A DNA stretch of 64,000 bases, taken from the NCBI GenBank assembly GCA_018873245.2, contig JAEMBT020000001.1:434001-498000 (forward strand). Reading direction: 5' to 3'. Origin of the DNA: Archegozetes longisetosus (lineage: Eukaryota; Arthropoda; Arachnida; Sarcoptiformes; Trhypochthoniidae). Below are positions 52,261 through 61,999 of this stretch, piece after piece. A model generated the notes under the pieces. It saw only the letters and a list, made by a program, of their open reading frames with translations. It was not told the origin of the DNA and searched no databases. Position 1 is the stretch's first letter. Each line of letters starts with the position of its first letter. The translations under genes were made by a program, and so were the position numbers.

Positions 52261-52492
52261 TGTAAACTCGTGGCGGTATAAATTTGCCTATTACATTGTA
52301 TAAATGAATCTGCTTTTTTAAGAAATGTGTTAATGAATAGGTCTTTTACTATGGATTAAAAATACTTTCTATATTGAACTCAATAAAGTATTTTTAATCC
52401 ATAGTAAAAGGCCTATTCATTAATGCATTTGCTCAAAAAGTAGGTTCAAACGAAAGCATTAATAGGCAAATTTATACCACCACGAGTTTACA
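52261..52492. mobile_element. 232-base nested palindrome, candidate foldback MITE
   Basis: The outer inverted repeats begin TGTAAACTCGTGG and match for about 33 bases with one mismatch. An inner pair of 37-base arms (52331-52367 and 52386-52422) is nearly perfect around an 18-base loop. No target-site duplication can be read. Almost the whole element can form one hairpin. Confidence 0.75.
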
Positions 52493-52930
52493 ACAGTTTT
52501 CTAGCTTTTTGTCAAGCAGTGAACGGCAAAAGTCTAGAACTTCACAGACTATCTTCACAGCGATAACATGCAATCATTTGTCAATAAGTGCAATACTTAA
52601 ACTAAGAATAAACTAAATTTTGTATAGTTGCTATAATTCTTAAATAAAATAAAATTGAATGTTAAGTTAGGATCAGTTAAACAAACTTTGTCACAAATAA
52701 AACTAAATTTGAGTCTTAAACATAATGTGAACTACAATTAGTTAGTCAACACTTTAATCAATTTAAACAATTGTTAAAGTGATTCAATATTTTATTAAAA
52801 CGACTTATAAACAAATTATAATCATACAAATAATAATAGAATTGAAATTTAATAAAATACTTGTCTAAGAAATTGAGATATTGGTTGTCTTCGGTGTTTG
52901 ATTATAATTGAAATAATTGTATCGGGCGAT

Positions 52931-53052
52931 GTTAGTCCCCGTACTAGTGCGACACACTCAGGCAAGTAGCAAATTCTATCGTAGATACAGTGTTTTTAAG
53001 GATACTCGCCCATGTGTGTCGCGCTAATACATGTATTAGTTTGGCCTCTAAC
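52931..53052. repeat. Imperfect inverted repeat, possible MITE remnant
   Basis: Both ends start GTTAG in inverted orientation, and the inner arms share GCGACACAC. The arms are diverged and have gaps. It is locally GC-rich (about half G+C) compared with its surroundings. Confidence 0.45.
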
Positions 53053-53276
53053 GGTGCTGCCATCCTATTGAACTAGTTGAAGAATTTAACAGCTACACTC
53101 ACAAAGTTATTTAAGTTCGGACTAGCATCGTCTCATAGGTATTAAAGTTTTGATATTTTTTATAGATATGATGAGTAGGTAGAACTAATCCTCGAGATGG
53201 CAGTCGCAGTCACTAAATGAGATAAGGTTAGCTCATTGTTTGGTTTGATTTTCAGCTGTTGTTAAGTTATGCATTG

Positions 53277-54616
53277 ATGGCTAAAATACGTTTTTTTCGT
53301 TTAATGCGGTATTATTTGGAAGTGCTTAAAGCTATCTCTCGTATTATTTTATTTTTAGCAAAAAAATGTTTGAAGCAATTGGTTTGCGTCTTAATAGCGA
53401 TTATTTTCTTTTGGTTTATGTTTGGATTTATTGTCGCTTTTATTGTTTGGATTTTAGGATCTGTTTGTAAGCCTTCTGTTTTAACTCAATTACAAATTGT
53501 TTTTAATTAACTATTAAAATATTTGTTCCCAAACAGTCATAGTCTATAATTTTTGCGATTATTTGTTATACAATCCGTTGGATCCGATAGACAGTCGAAC
53601 GAACGTTTTATCTCCAGTGGCTTTTAATTTGCCCTTTGAGTCAAGTTTTATCACAACTGGAGACAACACAACTATTAACGTTTTGCTCATTAAAAGGCCT
53701 GATGATCAGTTCAAATCGTGCCCAACTTTCATCTATTTTCACGGAAACGCAGGAAATATTGGTCATCGACTTCAAAACGCATATGAACTATATCACGAAA
53801 CCTGTTGTAATATATTGTTAGTTGAATATCGAGGCTTTGGTCTCAGTTCTGGTCAACCCTCAGAATCTGGTCTTTACTTGGACGCAGCGGCGGCTCTTCA
53901 TTACCTTCTTCAGCGTCCAGATATAGACCACAACAAAATAGTGTTATTTGGCCGTTCATTAGGTGGCGCGGTGGCCATCGAGTTGGCCAGAAATACTAAA
54001 TTCAGTCCGAATATCGCGGCAATAATTATTGAGAACACATTTACGAGTATTCCTGATATCGCTCGAACTTTATTTAATTGTCGAATCATTCGATGTATAC
54101 CAAACTGGTTTTACAAGAACCAATTCAACTCTATTATGAAAATAAATTCAGTAACAGTTCCCACACTTTTTATTTCGGGTCTTTGCGATGAACTGATTCC
54201 GCCATCAATGATGCACACGTTATATATGGTATGAGATTAAACAATCTTTACTATTCGTTTCGAATAAAGATTAGATTCAACTTATTTGTATATAAATTTC
54301 TTATCCAATACAAATATTAACAGTAGTGAATATGATTGAATTGATTTATTTGAATATCTACTAGATGTCTGCGAGTATAAACAAACAATTGCACACGTTT
54401 GATTCGGGAACGCATAACTTTACCTGGAAATGCAAAAACTATTATACAATTATTAACTTATTCTTGAAAGAAGTGTTGGCACAAAACGGCACAACTTTCG
54501 ATACGATGCAATCATCAAATCTTCATCAACATCATCATCAAGTCAATCATCAATCAATAATATTCGAAAACATACACCGGGATAGTGTCAAAAGCACCAA
54601 AACTATTGACGTCTGA
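53277..54616 (+). CDS. ABHD13: Alpha/beta hydrolase domain-containing protein 13 (ABHD13 / Bem46 family)
   Basis: Three exons: 53277-53466, 53537-54228 and 54365-54616, phases 1 and 0, encode 377 residues. It is a type II single-pass membrane protein: a long hydrophobic segment at about residues 35-60 (CVLIAIIFFWFMFGFIVAF) precedes the hydrolase fold. Motifs: FIYFHGNAGNIGHRLQNA (oxyanion side), nucleophile Ser204 in FGRSLGGAVAIEL, acid Asp281 in SGLCDELIPP and His311 in DSGTHNFTW, all matching ABHD13. Family members are serine hydrolases whose physiological substrate is not firmly established; depalmitoylase or lipase roles have been proposed. ATG at 53277 is the first in frame. An upstream acceptor-like site suggests a non-coding first exon. 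The C-terminal tail after the last helix is His/Ser-rich (LHQHHHQVNHQS) and longer than I would expect. Confidence 0.92.
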
Positions 54617-57549
54617 ACAAATCAATCAGATTTATATAAGTTATTATATTTTAATTAATGAATAAACTATTATTTGAATTTAGAAGTTTAAATTAATGAG
54701 TTTTAATAATTAACATGATTTTGAAAGAGTTTTTAAATTATACATAAAAGGCTTTAATTAAAAATAAGTGCTTATAAGAATTTTGGCTTTTCATAATTCA
54801 TTCTTTTTGTACATAATACTACGCATTCGTCTCACTTTATAAGTTAGAGCTCAAAGTTTACAACACAACAAACTAATTAATTAAAAGTCTTAATTAATTA
54901 ATTAATTACAAGTGAAACTTGAAGCTCTAATTCAAGCAGAAACCATTTACCTGTGCCTATAATTAATAATGAAAGATTACAAGCAGTAAAATTACAATTA
55001 ATAAGATATGTTTGTCTAAAAAAGAAACTTAAAAGCCATTTAAAAACATATTCTAAACGCTATGATATAACCCATAGGAACACGATTACAATTAATGTTA
55101 TACTCATTTTATATTTCAGTGAACAATGAGATTGATTATTATCGTTACAATAAGTCGTTACAATTTGATACTTTGCCACCAATCAAAGAGGAATGTAAAT
55201 CATGATAACTTTGATATGAGAAACATTCGTTAGTTTCTTAAGTCTGGTTTTGATACATTTGATATTATAAACCCATTTCTCGATATGTCTTTCTATTAGT
55301 ACTTTCACCACATTTCTCAACAACAACTTCCAAATGGTTATCATAGCGTTCTTCTGATTATTATCATAGTTAGATTAAACACATTAATAGTAAGTTTAAT
55401 AACTGTTGGCATTTTTTTGAGAGTATAGTTACACTAGATAGAATTTGTCGAAAGCAATCGAAATAGTGGATATGCGCCTAAATCCTAATCCAATTAACAA
55501 TATTTATTTATATTTACCATCAGTTATGACAACTGATGGCTACAATCAAAATAAACAGCTACAGATTAAATGACAATAAACACAGGATTCAAACTTAGAG
55601 GTATTTTTCACCACAACAGCAAATTATGGCAATTCAATTGATAAATAATCAAAGTAATTAAATAATAGACATAATTTCTTATAACACAAGCGCCTCTCCT
55701 ATCATATGATTAATCGTTTATCCCTTTACGTGATTTTGTCCACAAAAGCTGCCGAAATATTTATTTCTATAGATGCAAATAGTTAGTGATGATTACAATG
55801 AAGAGATAGTTAGTTAAATTGATGGTATTCACTTCAATTTCAATATAATTATTTTGGTGGAAGAGATTTCGATAGGACGGTAAGAGCCAATTTGGTTTCA
55901 CTAGCGATTACAAATTTCTAATTATGGACTTCGAGCTTCAGCTCTAATCAACAGCTGAATGACATGACTCTTGACTTGAGCCAACAAAAAATTGCTTTTA
56001 ATGCCTGTTTCGGTGATAATTACTACTAATATTACAAATATTACACAATGAATCTAGTTTGAAATAATCTTGTTATATTATTGGCGATAGATGAGAAGTT
56101 TTACAATTTTGTGTTTGGTGTATTTACTGGGACTTGACTAATATATATACCTTTTTAAACTATAGATATATTATCAATAGCTGACCAAATAAATAGTTAA
56201 TGCTATTTGTCGGCACATCAATTAAATTAATAATAATGTAAATAATAAAATTATTAGCCATAAATTCTAAATAAAACCATATCTGATGCAAAAAAGTAAA
56301 TAATTAATTAATTAATTAATTTATGATGTGTGTGGAATGGATGTCATGATAAAACCGAATGCATCTTATTCTCAGTTAAGTCCTGTCCAAAAAATTGGCG
56401 CAGACATTAACAAGTGTTCAAACTGATAATAAAACAATTCAGTTGAATAATACGCTTTAATACAATTGATTGTTTTGGTTCATTGATAGTTTGTCTTAAT
56501 CTTAAATTGTTAACGACTAGTAAAAGGCTTAATGAGTAGAAATTTTTTCCTAAAATGATTTGTTTAAAAAACACAGTTGAACAAAAACAAATTATTACCG
56601 CCTATTATTGGTATTTTCCTTAATGAACATCTTATCCAACAATTGAACATATATTTCGATATCAAAAACTCAAGATTAGCGCTTAAAAACAAGCGCAAGT
56701 TATATACCAATCAAATGATAAATGTTTTTGAGACAATTAATTAGTTAATGATTTGGAGTGAATGTGCGATTTTAAGAAAGTTGAGGACATGTTTAGGGGA
56801 TTGAGTTCAGTAAAAGCTCCCTTTCAGTTAATTGAATGCAGTCGTGATTTGAGATTTTTGTAGTTTACACGTTCAAAATGACAAAAGCACGTATTATTCC
56901 AATTGAAATATATCTCTGGATAAACATCACAGAAATAAAGCAAAAGTATTCTCATATCAATTCCCGGCTTCGAAAATATATATAATTGTGTGTGTAATAT
57001 ACATATTGTGTATACTGTATGTTTCATGAGCACATTACTTCAGAACTTTTGTCGACAATTAATCTTGTTTTAAAGGCAATTATAAGTTTTGTCACATTTG
57101 CTTCACTAAAATGTGAAAATGTTTGAGTGCCTCATGAATAAAGAATATATTTAGCAGAGTGCAAAAGGAAGACAATCACACCTAAGATTTGTCTTTTAAA
57201 AAATTGAATAATTACTCGCGTCATTAGCTATGATAACCCTTAAGTGGCAGTTATCATAAATTCATTATATTTTCAGCGTATTTATGTATAAAGACAACAA
57301 CTATTTAATAATAAAAGACACGACTAATAACAGCAGCAACAGTATAGCCAACAAAACAAAATAAAGCGTTAAAATTATTCCTAATAATTTGTGCAGAGCA
57401 TGATTGAAGTTCAGTTAAATTAATGAACAAATGGATTTTTGGTTAATGTTTAGAACAGCCAACTACTTCTAGCGATGGTTTTCTCAACGGTTTCTATTCG
57501 ATGAAAAGGTGACTAAAATTTGCTTCATTTACCTAAAGTTAACGTCTTC
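54617..57549. other. Convergent intergenic region between ABHD13 and Ago1
   Basis: There is no supported gene. It has AATT-rich simple repeats (near 54880-54907 and 56300-56322) and two perfect short hairpins, ccatcagtt/aactgatgg (55518-55540) and atgataac/gttatcat (57229-57256). The right part should be the long Ago1 3' UTR; an ATTAAA on the minus strand lies at 57304-57309. Confidence 0.55.
54661..54666 (+). terminator. Candidate poly(A) signal, ABHD13
   Basis: AATAAA 45 bases past the stop codon. Confidence 0.55.
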
Positions 57550-57664
57550 TTAAGCGAAATACATGACTTTAGTGGTCTCCGGATGCACAGTCACTGCACG
57601 TGTCAAAGCAGTAACAGTTCTTTCGTCACCATTGGTGCCCGAGTGATGACTCGAACTCTCACCA
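57550..57664 (-). CDS. AGO1: Ago1 alternative terminal exon, distal copy
   Basis: An acceptor (catatag) is followed by T GGT GAG..., which completes the phase-2 codon left by the exon ending at 58765. It encodes 37 residues, starting [10 protein letters not shown] and ending [21 protein letters not shown]. The end matches the universal Ago C-terminus (...VMYFA), whose last residues help form the MID/PIWI pocket holding the guide 5' end. Compared with the proximal copy, the first two thirds differ and the last 15 residues are nearly the same. Confidence 0.85.
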
Positions 57665-60600
57665 CTATATGATAATACATAAAGATAATACATTAAAATA
57701 TTGATCAGATCCAAATTTCCAATGAGTCAATACTGAAATGTTTGCAATCATGAGTGATGGGCTCAAGTTTGTTAACAAAAATTTTGATTATTACTAAATA
57801 ACAGGATTCACTCCTAACAAGATCTTATGAAAACATGTTCAAAAGAAAATGAGTTCAATTACTTATTCTTATTTTAGTATTTTCTGAAATTTCAATTAAA
57901 ATCATTAAAAGCAAAGTAACGCTGACTCTAAGCAAAGTACATGACTTTGTTGGTGTCAGAGTGAACAGTGACGGCGCGGGCCATTACGATCTGCGTTCGG
58001 TCGTTGTCTCCATTTGAATGGCTTCCGTCACCACTGAATACAAATAAATGGAAAAACGAAGAAAAACAGATAATCAGAAAGTAGGTGAAACGTTAGTAAA
58101 ATTAGTTTTCTAATCAATCAAATAAGAGTATTGCAAATCAATTAATGGGCTAAAATTGAACATGTCAAGTTTTTGAATGAACAAATCTATGCACATCTTC
58201 AGTACATCAACATCTCAACACAAGTAAAGCATTTGAGCCAAGCAAAAGGAGAGGAGAAACAGAACATATCAAAAAATAAACTTGGCAAAATAGCAAAACA
58301 TGCAAAAAAACAATTCAATCTGAGCTAATCAAAACTAGTATCAATGTAATAATCATAACATGTTTGTGAACAACTTTTGAGCTGATTTAGAAAAATTGAT
58401 GATAAAATTGTTATATTAAATCCTAAGAACCTGAATTCTGTTTCTCCTGAAGTGAGCCCAGAATGACTTTCTGTATCCAATTGACTTAGCCTTTAAACAA
58501 AATTTAATCGAAATGTTCAATAAGTTGCGCTCAAATCTTTCTTAAAATAAATTGTGGGCTTTGAACAGAAATTATAAGTATTTTCTTTGTAAATTTAGCA
58601 ATTGATTTGCAACTAGATAAAGAATTGCAGGAAATATAAATCTAATTAATAAATTTAGTTAATCCCTAACCCGATGCCTGCATCTCTCATCATTGCCTTC
58701 ATAGTTGTTTTTCAATTGTAATCTGAATTATATGATAATTAATATATATATATATATAACTGACCTGTCATGCTCTTTTTCGACTAAATGATATCTTGCT
58801 CTAAAAGCCACTAAATGAGCATAGTATGCAGGCGCTGGAATCGATACAGAGCGAGTGCATCTCACGTACGTGTGACATAATTGATAAGTCAAACATTGAA
58901 GTTCGTCTGCAGATTAGCATAAAAAATAGATTCTATTAATTTCAGTTCGATTCATAATATTTGAGAAGCTCTAATCAAACAAGTGAATGGTTAAATACCT
59001 GCTGAGAACTGATTGTCGTCCCAAAGAACGTGATAATGAGATGGACGACTTGTACCCTAAATACGAAAAATTGCCAATTAATAAGCTATCTATTGACAAA
59101 TAGCAATTAAAGGTTGGGAACATACTTGAATTCCTGCATGAGAACATAAGTAGAAGTCGAATTCAGTTGGATGAGTAATACCGACGTCCACTGTAGTTCC
59201 TGCTGGAATATTACCACTTTTGCCGATTTGTTCTCTTTTATCGGCACAGAACAGTCTTGTGTGATGTCGTTTTTGGACAACAATAAATGTGATTCCCGGA
59301 CGATAATCGTCTTCAAGCTTCATGCAAGCTGTACGAACCGCCAGTAATTCATGTGCCAATACCTGATGAAACTGCCCTTCAGAAACACCGTCACGATAGA
59401 ATATTATACGATTTGGTTTAAAGCGTGTTGACTTATAAAATTGGATGAGTAGTTCCTTAACCATTGTTGACAAATCATGAATTATCTCCTGTCGATGTTG
59501 TTGAACACGAACGGTAGCGGCATATCGACTCGGATGTGCATCCATTGAGCCGACAACAGCCGCAATGGAAGGCTTCTTGTTATCACCAGCAGGAGGATGA
59601 GTCACATCTGCTCCCAAAAATATCACAGGCTCGTTGAACACCTTCGGCCTTAACAGACAAAACAAGTTAGCTTCTTAATCATTTGAAACATTCTAAACAA
59701 ACATCAATTAAATAGATATCTACCTAATGTTTGGGACCAGAATGTTGTTAATTCCGCCCAACTTTACATTTATTTTGAGACAAAGATTAGACAATGTTTG
59801 TGGTGATGTTTTGTTCACATTCTTTGCCTGAACACATTGAGTCGCCATTCCCAATACAGTGTCGCCGACGCGCTTCACCTCTGCATAAACAGGTGTCTTA
59901 CCAGGCAATACAACCACAACGAGCTGCAAGCCCTGGAATGTTTGCTTGAGATATCGAAACATCGGCTCGACCTGATCGGGTCCGTTCGCGTACTTGCAAA
60001 AACAGGGCTGTCCTATGATTGGCATTCCGGCGTCGTTCGAGATTTTCTGTAACTGTTGTGTGAAATTTCTCAACGAATCTTCACGACAAGTTCGTTGTGG
60101 TGCAAAGCAAGCGATAGCCCAAGTTCTGATCTCTACTCCAGTGTGAAATTGTTTGCCTCTCATGTCCCAAACTCCCTGATTAGGTATCGCTTGTTGCTTA
60201 GTTCTTCCTCCGTATTGTAGTTTCGGTGGTGGTAAAACTCTTCCCTTGACTTCCATCATCAAATTGCTAATGGATAAACCAAATTCTTTGACATATGGAT
60301 CGTTATTGAAGTCCGCTTTGTTCACTAGGTTATTGATCTCTCTTTCTCTGTCAGGGGCTGAACGAGCAGTTGCTTTGATCATAGTTGAGGTTTGCATATC
60401 TGTCAACTTTTTGATACATCGCTGACCGGCAACTATATTGCATACTTCAAGTGGTAGATAAGTGTGTTTGTGTTCTTGTCCCACTTGAAGGCATGGCAAA
60501 TGAGGATAGCGTAATTTCATTTTATACTTGTCAAGAAAATACTTGGCAACTGTACACTCGACAGTCTGTCCATTTTCTAATTGTAACGGAAATGATTGTA

Positions 60601-61999
60601 GTTGTGCGGGTCTTCGCGTCACATTGCAGACACGATATTTCCTTCTCATAGATCCGCAATGAGTTATTTCTATTTTAAGTCCTTTAATTTCTTTAGTAAA
60701 TTTGACTCTTTGAGAATCAGTCAATGGTTTTCGTTGTTCGTTGATGTCACGAATGTCAAGAACTTCACACATAAATTCGACCACAGGTTGTGCCTTGTAG
60801 AATGCGGTCGCACTCACGTCTATGTTTAGAGTCATCTTCCATTGAGACGGACGTACACTTTGATGAAATCCAAACCATACTTCTCTTCCACCTCCCAATG
60901 GATGGTAGTAGCCGTCTGGTGAAGAAAAGAATGAGCGCCCAACTGGTGTGTAAGTCATTGATGGCAAATGTCTCATAACTACGTCAAGGGCTTGTATGGC
61001 GTCCAATGGTATGGTTCGTGAGTTGCCTTCCAGTGCTTCTTCTAGTGTATTGAGACTCACTTGAGAGACCCATTTTATTGCAACGCGAAATACTCTATCC
61101 TTTCCCTCTCCAGGAAGTGTAACTTCCAATTCAACCTAACAATAAATAACATAACATTAATGTCCAACACTTGCAAGTGATTTACCGCTACCACAGCTGG
61201 CAAAAACAAACCATTGCTCTCAACTTATATGCATTTATGCACTCCCTTTCAGTTGATTGAGAGCGCCATAAATTCTTACTAAATATGGGCTAACTGACAA
61301 AATGACTATTTTAAATTGAAATCAGCACTCAAAGCCTTTTACTAAGAATTAGAATCGGAGAAAAGGTTGCTAATATCAATCGTCGATTCAATAAATAATG
61401 TAAAATCATTCAAAATGACTAAAGCCTTCGTGTTGAAAGTTGGTTAAGATAAATGAAAAAGCTCCAAAATAAACTGAAGCTTAATTTGGAGCAGACCCTA
61501 ATTTTCAGATTAAAACTCTAAATATGAATTGTGTGTAAACAAAAATCTCATTAAAAACACAAACCTTATCCCTTCCAATGGGCAAATCGTCTCGAGTATA
61601 CATGTTCTTTCTTCCATCGAAGACCGGTTTCTGAGTGCCAAAAATTTTCGAATATGACTGAACCATAGTTTCAATGATTTCTCTGTTGATCTTCCGCGGA
61701 CACTTATCAGGGGTGATGGTGATGTCGTAATGATGTAAAAACCCTCGCGGCATAGTTATTTGGAAGTGATTGGCTCGTAGAGTTATTATTCTACCGTCAG
61801 TCCCGATGTTAGGTCTTCGGGGACATACAAACAGAACCGGTGGAACAGACTCCAGACTGGACGGACCTGCCACGCCTGACAATGATAGTGAACCCATAGG
61901 TGGACCAATTGGTTGTTGTGGTCCGGGTGCCATTGGCGTGGGCGCCATCGGTGTCATACCTCTCGGGCCCGGCGGTCCCGGGGCTATAAATTTCAACAT
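57550..61999 (-). CDS. AGO1: Argonaute-1, microRNA-class AGO protein
   Basis: Exons: 61999-61565, 61135-59724, 59648-59126, 59056-58999 and 58906-58765, then a last exon at 58033-57928 or 57664-57550. Phases match throughout, giving about 891 or 894 residues. Ago1 loads microRNAs and silences or slices target mRNAs in the cytoplasm. After a short Gly/Pro/Met-rich leader come the N domain, PAZ, MID ([19 protein letters not shown]) and PIWI. The slicing tetrad is complete: Asp630 (GADVTHPP), Glu670 (QHRQEII), Asp702 (YRDGVSEG) and His840 (PAYYAHLV). The protein is very close to insect and vertebrate AGO1 rather than to the diverged siRNA Ago2 class. The start is uncertain: ATG 61999 is followed 14 bases later by an AG that could be an acceptor (TTTATAG|CC), so a 5' exon may lie further right. 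The duplicated last exons and a 54-base cassette candidate are listed separately. Confidence 0.95.
57928..58033 (-). CDS. AGO1: Ago1 alternative terminal exon, proximal copy
   Basis: An acceptor (tgtattcag) is followed by T GGT GAC..., in the same phase as the distal copy. It encodes SGDGSHSNG...[24 protein letters not shown], 34 full codons plus stop, which resembles the single last exon of insect Ago1 more closely (...SEDRTPGAMARA in Drosophila). No AATAAA or ATTAAA is present on the minus strand in the 263 bases between this stop and the distal exon, so its transcript may read through the distal copy as 3' UTR. Confidence 0.87.
58431..58484 (-). CDS. Candidate 54-base cassette exon of Ago1
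   Basis: A 54-base open stretch lies between an acceptor-like gctaag and donor-like CAG|GTTCTT. It enters and leaves in phase 2, exactly compatible with the junction before the last exons, and would insert 18 residues including [14 protein letters not shown]. Its Ser/His/Gly style resembles the start of both terminal exons. The splice sites are weak (no pyrimidine tract, non-consensus +4/+5), so this remains a candidate. Confidence 0.4.

Larger units (their letters stand above)
51766..53276. other. Divergent intergenic region between epoxide hydrolase and ABHD13
   Basis: This probably contains both promoters. A possible splice acceptor (gattttcag, ending 53255) just before the ABHD13 start suggests a 5' UTR exon upstream. 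It holds two palindromic repeats (52261-52492 and 52931-53052). Confidence 0.55.
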
